Made by a program: the position numbers and the translations under genes. A stretch of 64,000 nucleotides of DNA from Haloterrigena alkaliphila (lineage in GTDB: Archaea; Halobacteriota; Halobacteria; Halobacteriales; Natrialbaceae). The stretch lies in NCBI RefSeq assembly GCF_017352155.2, contig NZ_CP071462.1:2852001-2916000 (forward strand). Direction: 5' to 3'. Shown here in pieces: positions 33,890 to 42,779 of the stretch. How positions within the stretch are numbered: the stretch's first letter is position 1; each line of letters starts with the position of its first letter. The notes below the pieces were generated by a model. That model saw only the letters and a program-made list of their open reading frames with translations, was not told where the DNA came from and did not search any database.

Positions 33890-34911
33890 TGGTGTCGCTC
33901 ACGGGACCCTTCGAGGGGCTGTTCGGTGATCGGCGCCGCGTCGGGCTGTTCGTCGTCGCGGTGCTCGCGCTCGCGGTCGTTCCCTACACGACGACGAGGT
34001 TCGTCACGAACATCTTCTTCAACGGGCTCGTCTTCGTCTTGCTCGGCGTTTCGTGGAACCTCATCGCAGGGTACACGGGTCAGATCTCGCTCGGTCACCA
34101 CGCCTTCTTCGGGCTCGGCGCGTTCGTCTCCGCGTGGCTCACGACGCCGATGCGGGCCGGCTTACCGGAGTCCATCCAATCGCCCGTACTGGTCGCAGTC
34201 GCGGCCGCTGCGATCGTCGCGGGACTGCTCGCGCTCGTGCTCGGTCCGATCCTGTTCCGGCTGACCGGCCACTACTTCGCGATCGGCACGCTTGCAGTGG
34301 CTGCGATCATCCAGCTCGTCTTGCTCGACCAGCGGCAGTTCTCCGGGGGTGCGACCGGCTACTACGTCAGCAACGAGCTCGAGCCGGACGTGGTATTCCT
34401 GCTGATGCTGGTCGCGACCGTCGCGTGTATCCTCGTCACGTACGCCATCGTGAACAGCCGCGCCGGGCTCGGAATGCGGGCCATCCACGACGACGAGGAC
34501 GCCGCCAGCAGCCTCGGCATCAACCCGCTGCGGTACAAGATGTTCGCGTTCATCGTCGCCTCGATGATGGCCGGCATCGCGGGCGGGTTCTACGCCCAGT
34601 TCTGGCTGTACGTCAACCCCGACTCGACGCTCGCCGTCTCGTGGATGGTCGATACGCTCGTCGTCGTCGTCCTCGGCGGGATGGGGTCGATGGCCGGGCC
34701 GCTGCTCGGGGGCGCCCTGTTCGTGGCGCTCGACGAGGGCCTGCGCCAGATCGCCGGCGAGTTCGCACCCGTCATCGAGGGAGCGCTCATCATCACGTTC
34801 ATCATCTACGCGCCGGGCGGCCTCTACAAACTCCTCGCGGACCGCTTCGGCGACGCCGAATCGCCGGCCGTCGATGAGGACGCCACTACCGACCAGTCAG
34901 GTGCGGAGTAA
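33886..34911 (+). CDS. livM: ABC transporter permease, LivM type
   Basis: 341 aa. The LivM pattern is seen in SWNLIAGYTGQISLGHHAFFGLGAF, LTGHYFAIGTLAVA and VVVLGGMGSMAGPLLGG. The C-terminus is a short acidic cytoplasmic tail. It is the last gene of the plus-strand set; the LivF-type ATPase lies convergently 88 bases downstream on the other strand. Confidence 0.93.
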   Translation: MMVSLTGPFEGLFGDRRRVGLFVVAVLALAVVPYTTTRFVTNIFFNGLVFVLLGVSWNLIAGYTGQISLGHHAFFGLGAFVSAWLTTPMRAGLPESIQSPVLVAVAAAAIVAGLLALVLGPILFRLTGHYFAIGTLAVAAIIQLVLLDQRQFSGGATGYYVSNELEPDVVFLLMLVATVACILVTYAIVNSRAGLGMRAIHDDEDAASSLGINPLRYKMFAFIVASMMAGIAGGFYAQFWLYVNPDSTLAVSWMVDTLVVVVLGGMGSMAGPLLGGALFVALDEGLRQIAGEFAPVIEGALIITFIIYAPGGLYKLLADRFGDAESPAVDEDATTDQSGAE

Positions 34912-34999
34912 CTGCTGACCGCGTCTCCGTTGCCACTCCTTTTCTCGCCGGCCGCTCCTCGCTGTCCCTCGACTCGAGAACCGCCTCTCGCGCCGACGA

Positions 35000-35704
35000 C
35001 TATCCGCCGAGGTACGACGCCGCGACGCGCTCGTCGTCCGCGAGTTCTGCCGCGTCGCCGGACAGCGTGATCCGGCCCGACTCGAGGACGTACCCGCGGT
35101 CGGCGATGCGAAGCGCGTTGTTGACGTCCTGTTCGACGAGTAGCACGGTCGTTCCCTCCTCGTTGATGCGCTCGATGGCGTCGAACACGTCCTCGACGAG
35201 CACGGGAGCGAGCCCCAGACTGGCCTCGTCGAGCAGGATCAGGTCTGGGTCGCTCATTAGTCCGCGTCCGATGGCCAGCATCTGCTGTTCGCCGCCGGAG
35301 AGCGTACCCGCCTTTTGGCCCTGTCGCTCCTCTAATCGCGGGAACACGTCGTAGACGCGGGTGAGTTGTTCGTCCATCCCCTCGCGGTTCGTGTACGCGC
35401 CGAGCCGGAGGTTCTCTCGAACGGTGCTGTCCGAGAAAATCTCGCGACCCTCCGGAATGTGGGTGATCCCCTTCGGGACGATCTCGTCCTGATGGAGGTG
35501 CCCGATGGACTCCCCATCGAACGTGACCTCCCCCGCCATCGGCGTGAGCGGGCCACAGATGGTTTTCAACACGGTCGTCTTGCCGGCACCGTTGGCGCCC
35601 AGTAACGCGACTGTCTCGCCTTCAGTCACGGAGAAGCTGACGTCCCAGACGACCTGGATGTCCCCATACGCGACGTCGATGCTATCCACTTCGAGCAGTG
35701 TCAT
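35000..35704 (-). CDS. livF: branched-chain amino-acid-type ABC transporter ATPase (LivF)
   Basis: 234 aa from ATG at 35704 (MTLLEVDSIDVAYGD). Walker A is GANGAGKTT, signature GTLSGGEQQMLAIGRGLM, Walker B LILLDEASLGLAP, switch VEQDV. The GREIFSDSTVRENLRLGAY segment is typical of LivF. It is separated from LivG by the plus-strand operon, so the two ATPases are transcribed apart from each other and opposite to the permeases. Confidence 0.9.
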   Translation of the reverse strand: MTLLEVDSIDVAYGDIQVVWDVSFSVTEGETVALLGANGAGKTTVLKTICGPLTPMAGEVTFDGESIGHLHQDEIVPKGITHIPEGREIFSDSTVRENLRLGAYTNREGMDEQLTRVYDVFPRLEERQGQKAGTLSGGEQQMLAIGRGLMSDPDLILLDEASLGLAPVLVEDVFDAIERINEEGTTVLLVEQDVNNALRIADRGYVLESGRITLSGDAAELADDERVAASYLGG

Positions 35705-35852
35705 TGGGCCACTATACACACACCGCCATTAAAATAGTACCTCAGTTCGCCGAGTCTCGCCCCGTGATACTGGTATCTGGCAGCGGAAGAACGGGAACGA
35801 CAGTCTCCCACGATATAGCGGCCGTCCGCGATCCCGATCGGAGCGCGGGAGA

Positions 35853-36539
35853 TCAGTCCGATCGACGGCCGAGCACGGCGATGGCGACGAGCGCGCCGAC
35901 GGCGGCGGCTCCGGCACCGAAGCCGGGGAGGCTCTCGGCCGATCCAGTTTCCCCGCTACTGCCCGTCTCGGCCGTGGCGCTGAGCGAGTCCACCGGCTCC
36001 TCGTGGAGGTGCCACGTGGCGACGCTCCCGTCGACCTCGTGGGCGTTCGAGTCCGTGATTTCGCCGGGCATCTCGAGGACGTACGTTACTTCGTCGAACG
36101 TCGCGTCCTCGGCGGGGTCCTCGACGCTCGTGGACTCGTAGGCGACCGTTCCGTCTTCGACCGTCAGTTCGAGTCCCTCGAGTTCGCTGCGATCGAACTG
36201 GGTGAACGCGACCTCGATACGGTAGCCGTCCTCGAGTTCGGTGTCCGCGGCGTCGCCGTACGCCTCGAACCCGTTTTCGGCGGGGAGCATCCGTTCTTCG
36301 GCGAACCACGCGGCGACCGTCTCGTAACCCCCTTTGTCCGCGGCCGCCCGCAGCGACTCGTAGGTCGCCGCGTCCGTCTTCCAGTTCATCTCTAGGGTGT
36401 CGATGTCCCCGTCCTCGGTGACCGTCGTCGTCGTTTCCATCGAATCTCCCCCTTCCTGTGCCGCGGCGACGGATGGGTCGCCGATTCCGATGGAGAGGAC
36501 GACGAAGACGGCGACGAGGACCCCGCTCCGAGTGACCAT
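35853..36539 (-). CDS. secreted surface protein with PGF-CTERM anchor
   Basis: 228 aa from ATG at 36539. A Sec signal peptide (MVTRSGVLVAVFVVLSIGIG, cut near AAAQ) leads to an acidic domain rich in beta strands. The C-terminus LPGFGAGAAAVGALVAIAVLGRRSD is a PGF-CTERM signal: PGF, hydrophobic helix, two arginines, recognised by archaeosortase A for cleavage and lipid attachment to the S-layer side. The ectodomain resembles short haloarchaeal surface proteins with no known function. Confidence 0.82.
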   Translation of the reverse strand: MVTRSGVLVAVFVVLSIGIGDPSVAAAQEGGDSMETTTTVTEDGDIDTLEMNWKTDAATYESLRAAADKGGYETVAAWFAEERMLPAENGFEAYGDAADTELEDGYRIEVAFTQFDRSELEGLELTVEDGTVAYESTSVEDPAEDATFDEVTYVLEMPGEITDSNAHEVDGSVATWHLHEEPVDSLSATAETGSSGETGSAESLPGFGAGAAAVGALVAIAVLGRRSD

Positions 36540-36698
36540 TGATATCGCCCTTTTCGGTTTACGGTTATAGATATTACTATCGAGACAGATTTTCGTATCG
36601 ACTGACTTCCCGAGCGGTACGGTATCGCGACCCGCGTTCGGATCGTCCGAAACTGGGGGACGAACGCCGATCGCCCGGGACAACAGTAGAAGAACCGC

Positions 36699-37088
36699 TC
36701 ACTCCTCGCGTTGCGCCGCCGCTCGCTCCCGGGCCGTCTCGATCTTCGTCTCGAGTTTCTTCAGGACGCTGTACGCGAACTCGTCGGGCATCTGCCCGTA
36801 CTGGACATCGACGGTCACCATCGCGTCGCAGTCGTCGACGATTTCGGGGGCCCACTTCCCGCGGGCGAGTTTCGACTCCTCGGTGACGACGGCCTCGCCG
36901 TCTTCGACGTCGACGAACGCCGTGACGGTGTTCCAGATGTCGGGGTTGCTCGTGGTCGCCTCGTCGAACAGTCCCTCGAGTCGCGATTCCTTGATCGGTT
37001 TCTCGGCGACCTCGTCGCGCAACTCCTCGAGGGCGTCGGCGAGGGCCGCGTACTCCGCGGCGGGTCGCTCCGTGTCGTCGAGGATCAT
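36699..37088 (-). CDS. conserved haloarchaeal hypothetical protein (DUF-type, 129 aa)
   Basis: 129 aa from ATG at 37088 (MILDDTERPAAEYAALADALEELRDE). A helical N-terminus is followed by alternating strands (IWNTVTAFVDVEDGEAVVTEESK) and a final helix rich in Lys/Glu/Arg. It resembles conserved small haloarchaeal proteins, but I cannot name the family or a motif. It has its own spacing from neighbours, about 180 bases after the zinc-ribbon gene on the same strand. Confidence 0.65.
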   Translation of the reverse strand: MILDDTERPAAEYAALADALEELRDEVAEKPIKESRLEGLFDEATTSNPDIWNTVTAFVDVEDGEAVVTEESKLARGKWAPEIVDDCDAMVTVDVQYGQMPDEFAYSVLKKLETKIETARERAAAQREE

Positions 37089-37267
37089 CGTGGCCACCTC
37101 GCGTGGTCGGGGCGCATCTGTAGGCGAGGGTTGTGACTGGAGAACTAAGACTTCCACGTTACGCAAATCACCAGGGGCCCCGAGAACGGACGGTCTCGAT
37201 CGGGCAACGGGCGGTGATACCGACGGCTCGCGATATCGGATACTGACTCGAGCCACCGGAGAGAGCG

Positions 37268-37459
37268 CTACTCCGCGCCGGCGTCGGCCGGCGGATCTGT
37301 CTCGGGATCGGTGACGACTTCGAACGTCCCTTCGCCGCACGAACACCCCTCCTGGCCGATGATCCGCACGGTCCCGTCGGGCCACTGTCGCGCAGCGTAG
37401 ATGGATCCGCACGCGTCGCACGCGGCCAGCACTCGCGTCACTTCGTCTTTGTGAGCCAT
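37268..37459 (-). CDS. small zinc-ribbon-like protein, 63 aa
   Basis: 63 aa from ATG at 37459. C14-xx-C17 and C39-x-C41 provide four possible zinc ligands around a short beta hairpin (ARQWPDGTVRIIG). The tail is acidic. Short CxxC proteins are abundant in haloarchaea, and some control motility or stress; this one has no assigned role. Confidence 0.65.
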   Translation of the reverse strand: MAHKDEVTRVLAACDACGSIYAARQWPDGTVRIIGQEGCSCGEGTFEVVTDPETDPPADAGAE

Positions 37460-38259
37460 CCCCACTCCGTCGAGACGCGGATCGGGAGAATGAATTTTAC
37501 TACTCGAGAATTTCATCGAGAGTGGAACGAACAGGCGCAAAATGTGCCATATCGGCGTGAAGTGGGGCTAATTGGCACGGTGAGCACCGTTCGTGACGAG
37601 ATCCGTCCTAACCGATCCGAACGGATCGGCCGTCGTCGGTTTTGCAATTGAAGCGTATCTGGGGTCTGGCCGGGCGCTTCGCCCCGTCCACCGCGTTCTC
37701 CGGTTCGGTCCCGTCCGGTGGACGTCCGAGGGGATAGCGACCGTTTTCGCACCAGCCCCAGTGACCGTATCCACACCATATACTGCGAGGAGCCGATCGT
37801 ACGGCACCGGCACCTAATCAGGTATGACATACGCGATCGAAAGAGAGCTTCCTGTTCGATTTAGTGACAACCTATTTAATATTGATCCGATGGAGTGGGA
37901 GTACGTGACGATGATCGATCAGTCATGGGGATTCAAGCGGGTGGCGTCCCGGAAAACGGGCGTCCGAGCGGCGCAGTTCGGCCCGCGACCGGGTGGTTCA
38001 CCGCGTCGTCCCGCGGTCGGATCGCGCCACACCGGGACGTCCGTCTCCTCGCACACCCACGGGTGGGTGGCGGGGGGGTCGGATCGCCGCTTCCGATCGT
38101 CGATGCGTGGCCGACTGCGATCGACCCCGCTCGCAATTCCCCACTCGAGCCGCCAGCGAGGTACCGACGCGCAAACGTGGAAACGGACCGCCGAATCAGG
38201 TAAACAGACCGTCGAATCGGTTCGCCCGTTGCAGTCCCGTTCAGACCGAGGTTCCAGCG
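37460..38259. other. 800-base stretch before the HalOD1 gene
   Basis: No well-supported gene. A frame at 37824 begins MTYAIERELPVRFSDNLFNIDPMEWEYV but continues in arginine/glycine-rich sequence. The AT-rich CTATTTAATATTG at about 37870-37882 is a good promoter candidate facing right, which would leave a leader of some 350 bases for the HalOD1 gene. The palindrome CCGATCCGAACGGATCGG is at 37612-37629. Confidence 0.45.
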
Positions 38260-38580
38260 ATGGATAACTTTCAGTCCCAATCGAATCAGCAGTCGTCAGC
38301 CGACGGGGGTCGAGACGAAATCATCGTCGAGATAGTCCAGGCGCTGGCCGAAGCCGATCGGCTCAACCTCGACGAAGTCGAGTACACCCTCTACGAGTAC
38401 ATCAACCCGGCCGTCCTGACGGAGCTGGCCGACTACGATGGCGGCACCTGGGAGTTTACGTTCGAGATCGCCGACCACGAGGTGACGATCACCAGCGACG
38501 GTCGGCTCTTCGTCGACGGCGTGCTCTGTCAGAACGATCTGTCCCTCCAGCAGTCGTCGTCGGCGCCCGTGTACCGGTGA
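38260..38580 (+). CDS. HalOD1 output-domain protein
   Basis: 106 aa from ATG at 38260 (MDNFQSQSNQQSS). The domain from residue about 20 (IIVEIVQALAEADRLNLDEVEYTLYEYINPAVL, then WEFTFEIADHEVTITSDGRLFVDG) is the haloarchaeal HalOD1 output domain, found alone or behind receiver and sensor domains. Stand-alone copies are probably partners of bacteriorhodopsin/Bat-type or two-component signalling. Function unknown. Confidence 0.8.
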   Translation: MDNFQSQSNQQSSADGGRDEIIVEIVQALAEADRLNLDEVEYTLYEYINPAVLTELADYDGGTWEFTFEIADHEVTITSDGRLFVDGVLCQNDLSLQQSSSAPVYR

Positions 38581-38611
38581 GGTCGTTCCCCTAAAAATGG
38601 GGTCCCGGCCG

Positions 38612-38758
38612 TCACAGCAGCAAGGACACGATGGCCAACACGACGAACAACAACACGAGCCACTTTCCGGCAGCCATGCTCAGTCCGGCGACGCCGTTCG
38701 CGCCGAGCGCACCGGCGATGATCGCGATCACGAAGAACAGCAGTGCGAGTTCTAACAT
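38612..38758 (-). CDS. DUF1328-like small membrane protein
   Basis: 48 aa from ATG at 38758: [19 protein letters not shown], then [19 protein letters not shown]. Two membrane helices with the AGxLG...GIAG pattern make this a DUF1328 (YtjA) family member. Such peptides occur in stress-induced sets in bacteria and archaea; the role is unknown. Convergent with the HalOD1 gene, 31 bases apart. Confidence 0.8.
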   Translation of the reverse strand: MLELALLFFVIAIIAGALGANGVAGLSMAAGKWLVLLFVVLAIVSLLL

Positions 38759-38943
38759 GTCTATACAAACGGCTGTTCGACGGAAGTGAATTCGGCCTGA
38801 ATACGCCGCCTCCACCGACCACCGCCCGCCGTCTCTACCGACCATCGGCAGGGTCGGTCTCTCGAGTATCACTATCCGTGAGTCTACAGTGTAGCCCCGC
38901 AAAACCCACTCCGTCCCACTTCGGTTCGACTCGATTCGATCCG

Positions 38944-39330
38944 CTACTCGTTGAGATGCGACCGATAGCCCTTGGGTTCGAACCCGCGCCGGCAGATCAC
39001 CCGCTTTCGACCGACGGTGATCGCACTGATCTGGCCGTCGTCTTCCATGTCGCTGATGACGTCACGAAGGCGCTCCTCCGACCAGCCGGTTTGCTGCTGG
39101 ACGGTCGATCGATCGACGCGGCCGCCGCGTTTCACGAGTAGTCTGAGAATTTTGTCGTCGTCGGGTAGTTCCTGCTCGTCGACGCCGTACTCGATCTCTT
39201 CGGCGTAGCTGAGCGTTTCGTCCTCGCTGCCGTCGGCGTCTTCGTCCGCCGATTCGGCGGTATCCGCGTTTTCCGCCGTACTGTCCGACCAGAGTGAAGT
39301 GAGCCGACCCCAGAGTGTGCTGATTACCAT
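38944..39330 (-). CDS. winged-helix protein with acidic linker
   Basis: 128 aa from ATG at 39330 ([10 protein letters not shown]). A short amphipathic start is followed by a very acidic linker (residues about 18-50) and a C-terminal winged helix: [44 protein letters not shown], wing [13 protein letters not shown]. This resembles the HTH (DUF7343/MarR-like) domain that ends many haloarchaeal membrane proteins. No membrane helix is clear here. Confidence 0.72.
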   Translation of the reverse strand: MVISTLWGRLTSLWSDSTAENADTAESADEDADGSEDETLSYAEEIEYGVDEQELPDDDKILRLLVKRGGRVDRSTVQQQTGWSEERLRDVISDMEDDGQISAITVGRKRVICRRGFEPKGYRSHLNE

Positions 39331-39539
39331 TCTTCGATCACCGTCTGTGGTACTCGTCAGTGGCGTCCGTTGGGACCCCACCGACGTTGGTTTTATGTTT
39401 CATGGGTTATGTATCTCTGTAGTTGCTAATTACGGTATAACTATCGTAACGCTGCCATTGGCGAATAGCGCGGGCCTTGCGACCCGCAAGTCGATTATCA
39501 CCTCATCGAGTAGACACTCGAGACCGAGACGATCGACCG

Positions 39540-39761
39540 TCACGGCAGATCCCGGACGAAGCAGCCGGTTTCGCGTACGGAAGTCGTCTCGCTATCGACG
39601 AGGCGCGCGTCGACCGTTCGGCCGTCGGAACCACCGTTCCCGGGCGGACTCGGCCCCGTCTCCAGGCGCGGGCCGCCCGCCGAGGAGGCTCCGAACCGGA
39701 CGAATACGCCCCGCTCGAGGCCCTCGCGCGGTTCACAGATCTCGGTTTCGACCGCTGCCAT
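39540..39761 (-). CDS. possible hypothetical protein, 73 aa
   Basis: From ATG at 39761 (MAAVETEICEPREGLERG); an ATG nine codons earlier is open too. It is acidic with many high-GC third positions, ending ETGCFVRDLP. A longer open frame lies on the other strand but has arginine-rich, non-protein character. No homologue is recalled. The rest of the 39331-39875 gap is featureless apart from AT-rich bases near 39400-39445. Confidence 0.4.
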   Translation of the reverse strand: MAAVETEICEPREGLERGVFVRFGASSAGGPRLETGPSPPGNGGSDGRTVDARLVDSETTSVRETGCFVRDLP

Positions 39762-39875
39762 GGCTATCCGTTCACCATCCCGATACAAATCAGTTCGGTA
39801 GCAGGCGCATTCTCGCCGACGTGTTCGGGGCGGCCCCGACGTGACGGATCCGGCGTCATCGCGTCGTCACCACGA

Positions 39876-40682
39876 CTAGTCGTTCGTCGACCGCGCACTG
39901 TCGGGATAGGCCTCCACGAGCGTCGTCAGCGCCTCGTGATGGGGCGTCGAGTGGGGCGCAGTCAGCGGGGAGACGCTGATGCGGCCCTCGACGACCGCCC
40001 GTCGGTCGGTTCCCTCGGGGTCCGGGAGGCTCTCGGGATCCATCCGTTCCCAGACGCGATCCTTGAGGTGGACCCGGTTCCCGTCCCGTTCGGCGTCCAT
40101 CTCGTAGCGTTTCGAGGGCCGGGTGATCTCGACGGGTGCGGGATCGCCGTCCGCGACGGGCACGTTGACGTTGAGGTACGCGGCGTGGTCGAACACGCCG
40201 GCCTCGAGGGCGTGTTCGACCAGATAGGAGGTCACTCGGGTCGCCTCGGCGTAGTCGTCGGTCGCGAGGTCGATCTGACTCAGCGGCGCGTCCTCGACGG
40301 GGACGTACATCGACGTGGCGATGGCCGGGACGTCGAAGAAGGCGGCCTCGACGGCGGCGCTGATCGTTCCCGAGCGACCCAGCACGTACTCGCCGAGGTT
40401 GGCGCCCTTGTTACAGCCCGCGACGACGATGTCGGGGTCGGGGCCGAGTTCGGCCAGGCCGGCGACGACGCAGTCCGAGGGCGTCCCGTGGAGGGCGTAG
40501 CCCAACTCGTGCGTCTCGACGTCGACCTCGTGGGACATCGAGCGCCCGCAGGCGCTCTGGTCGGTCGCGGGAGCGACGACGGTCACGTTGCCGCGTTCGG
40601 AGAGGGCGTCGTACAGCGCCCGGAGCCCGGTGCTGTGGATCCCGTCGTCGTTGGTCAGCAGGATCTCGAGGCGATCGCTCAT
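39876..40682 (-). CDS. surE: 5'/3'-nucleotidase SurE
   Basis: 268 aa. The metal site LLTNDDGIHSTGL (adjacent Asp pair), DQSACGRSMS, and the Asn-containing GCNKGANLG loop are the SurE signature. The enzyme removes phosphate from nucleoside monophosphates with a divalent metal. YLNVNVP and the helix-rich acidic C-terminal half are as in other haloarchaea. It stands alone on the minus strand. Confidence 0.93.
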   Translation of the reverse strand: MSDRLEILLTNDDGIHSTGLRALYDALSERGNVTVVAPATDQSACGRSMSHEVDVETHELGYALHGTPSDCVVAGLAELGPDPDIVVAGCNKGANLGEYVLGRSGTISAAVEAAFFDVPAIATSMYVPVEDAPLSQIDLATDDYAEATRVTSYLVEHALEAGVFDHAAYLNVNVPVADGDPAPVEITRPSKRYEMDAERDGNRVHLKDRVWERMDPESLPDPEGTDRRAVVEGRISVSPLTAPHSTPHHEALTTLVEAYPDSARSTND

Positions 40683-41168
40683 ATCCGTCGGGTCGGAAGC
40701 CGACGCGAAAAGCCCACCGCTTTAGCAGGTCGTTCGGTGGATCGGTTTCCGGGTGCTCGCCGATCTTTGACGGGTCGGGTCCCCACTGATCGCTCGAGCG
40801 GTTACGACGGTCGCACCCGCTTCAAGCGGCCTCATCGTAGTTGGTAGTACCGTCTCTCTGTTCGGAAGTGTCCGTGAAACCGCGGTCAATAATGGCTGAG
40901 GAACCGGCGTGTAGTGGCGCGCGCTGTCAGCCGTCCGAGTGAGCGCGAGGGCGGCTGACGATTTCGTGCGAGGGATGAGCGAGTGAGCCTGCGAACGAGC
41001 GAATCGGCTGGGGAGGACGTGGCGATTCCCTGTTGCCACGATAGCAGGACGCTTCGTTTCACCCGTCGCTCCAATCGAAGCGTCGTTCCATTCGCACGTA
41101 TCGGCACCGCATAGAGCGTTTTCGTACTATATCGAGTCCGAATAGGAAATCGCCAGACCGACCATCGC
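40683..41168. other. 486-base gap with repeat copy 2
   Basis: No gene. The first 200 bases include the promoter side of surE; 40897-41056 is repeat copy 2; the remainder up to the methyltransferase stop is AT-enriched (CTATATCGAGTCC near 41130). Confidence 0.55.
40897..41056 (+). repeat. interspersed hairpin element, copy 2
   Basis: TGAGGAACCGGCGTGTAG leads into GTGGCGCGCGCTG, a hairpin with arms GTCAGCCG (40926-40933) and CGGCTGAC (40952-40959) extendable to 11 bp, then GTGCGAGGGATGAGCGAGTGA, GAGCGAATCGGCTGGGGAGG, and GTGGCGATTCCC ending TTGCCACGATAGCAGGACG. It lies between two minus-strand genes (downstream of the methyltransferase, upstream of surE). Confidence 0.9.
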
Positions 41169-42779
41169 TCAGCCGATCCGGTCGACGATCGTCTCCTCGT
41201 CGACGACGAGGTTGTACGCCCCCTCGTCGTCGTTCCAGAGCGCAAGGATCCGTTCGAACGACAGCACGTCGCCGTAGTCGGCCTCGAGCAGCGGACGGTT
41301 GAGCGTCGTCTCCGTCGTCAGGACCGCGTAGTGGTCGACGGCCTCGCTGCCGTCGCTGATCTTGAACAGCGGGTTCGAGCGGCCGCCGCCACCACCGCCT
41401 CGGCCGTCGTCCCCGCGGTCGCTCAGCGACCGGCTGAGTTTCGCGGCGACGAGGTCGATCCGGTTCGTGACGTGGCGCTCCATCTCGGCCATCTTCGCCC
41501 AGTCGCTGGTGGTCAGCGAGAGGTCGATCCGCCGCCGGCCGTCGAGTCGCAACAGCGAGGAGGAGAACTGCACGTCGACGTTGACGAACTCGCCGGGGGC
41601 GTGCTCCTCGTCGTCGGGCGGGGCCGCCTCGTCGAGTTTCCGCTGGAAGGAGGGGACCTCGAGGTCGGGTCTGGCGTCGAACGACCAGCCCCGATCCGCG
41701 GGGCGCTCGCCCGGCCAGAGTCGGACGGTGGGACCGTAGACCGTCACTCGGCCGTACTCGTCGGCTTTGCCGTTATCCGCACTGTCCCTTTCCTCGCCGT
41801 CGTCCCCATCCTCCGCTTCCTCGCCGTCCTCGCCCATGCCCATCTCTTCGGGCGTCCACAGGCGCTCGTCCTCGAGTTCGCGTTCGACCTCGCGCAACCC
41901 GACGCTGGTGTTCTTGTCCGCGGGCGCCATCGCCAGCAGCGTCCCGTCGGGCGCGAGCGTCTCGAGCGCAGAGCGCAGGACGGCGGCCGGATCAGCGAGT
42001 TCGTTCAGCACGTTCGCGGCGAGCACGAGATCGAAGCCGTCGTCGGGCGCGGTCGGATCGAACGCGCCGTCGCCGTCGCCGGCGGCGACGTCGCCGGGGT
42101 CGAATTCCTCCGCGGTCGTCCGGTGGATCGTCGGGTGGACGTTCCGGCCCGTCTCGGCGAGCAGTTCCTCGAGGACGTCGGCCGCCGCGCTGGGTTCGAC
42201 CGCGTGGTAGTCGAGCAGGGCGTCCTCCGGAAGATAGTCGCACAGTCCGAGGGCGGGACCCCCGACGCCGGCGCCGATGTCCAGGACCCGCAGTGACCGC
42301 CCGAGCAGGCCGCGCTCGGCGAGGTCGTCCAGCGCGTACTGGACGGCGGCGTAGTAGCCCGGCAGGTGGTAGATCGCGTACCCCGACGCGACGTCCTCGT
42401 CGTACTCCACCGGGCGGCGCTCGAGGTAGCGGCGCTTGAACCGCCGAATCGTCGACCGCAGGAGTTCCCCCGTGGCGTCCTCGTGCCAGTTCGCGCCGTA
42501 GCGGTCGACCAGCAAGTCCTCGAGGCGGCGTTCGTATCTGGTGGGGAAGCGCTCTACGGGGCCGGGGTTCGCCGCGACGGGGTCGTCGTCGACGGGGACG
42601 AACGTCCCGTCGTCGCGCTCGAGCAGGCCGAGTTCGGGCGCCAGTTCGCGAAGGTGCTGGCGAACGACCGCCGGATGCGGGTTCCCCTCGACGTACTCGC
42701 AGATCTCGTCCGGATCGATCGGCCGGACGTGCTGCAGGTACTTCGCGTTCGAGCGAACGGCGTCGCGCTGGTCGCTCAC
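41169..42779 (-). CDS. Rsm22-like SAM-dependent methyltransferase
   Basis: 536 aa. The SAM-binding motif is VLDIGAGVGGPALGLCDYL (about 165-185), preceded by SGYAIYHLPGYYAAVQYALDDL, the conserved leader of Rsm22-type ribosomal small-subunit methyltransferases. FDLVLAANVLNELAD and a TLLAMAPAD strand follow. Residues about 300-345 are an acidic Glu/Asp insert and near 470 a Gly-rich loop. The C-terminal half is otherwise strand-rich. It follows tyrA with a four-base overlap, so the two are co-translated. The rRNA role is inferred from family. Confidence 0.75.
   Translation of the reverse strand: MSDQRDAVRSNAKYLQHVRPIDPDEICEYVEGNPHPAVVRQHLRELAPELGLLERDDGTFVPVDDDPVAANPGPVERFPTRYERRLEDLLVDRYGANWHEDATGELLRSTIRRFKRRYLERRPVEYDEDVASGYAIYHLPGYYAAVQYALDDLAERGLLGRSLRVLDIGAGVGGPALGLCDYLPEDALLDYHAVEPSAAADVLEELLAETGRNVHPTIHRTTAEEFDPGDVAAGDGDGAFDPTAPDDGFDLVLAANVLNELADPAAVLRSALETLAPDGTLLAMAPADKNTSVGLREVERELEDERLWTPEEMGMGEDGEEAEDGDDGEERDSADNGKADEYGRVTVYGPTVRLWPGERPADRGWSFDARPDLEVPSFQRKLDEAAPPDDEEHAPGEFVNVDVQFSSSLLRLDGRRRIDLSLTTSDWAKMAEMERHVTNRIDLVAAKLSRSLSDRGDDGRGGGGGGRSNPLFKISDGSEAVDHYAVLTTETTLNRPLLEADYGDVLSFERILALWNDDEGAYNLVVDEETIVDRIG

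Noticed and set aside
37612-37629. Palindrome CCGATCCGAACGGATCGG, partly shared with 31312-31327 and with a half near 48920
   Set aside because: CCGATC/GATCGG words are very frequent in this GC-rich genome, the sites are not at the same distance from genes, and no regulator is linked, so shared function is not supported.
37824-38267. Frame beginning MTYAIERELPVRFSDNLFNIDPMEW
   Set aside because: First 40 residues look protein-like, but the rest is Arg/Ser/Gly-rich and it overlaps the HalOD1 start; kept only as a note on that gap.
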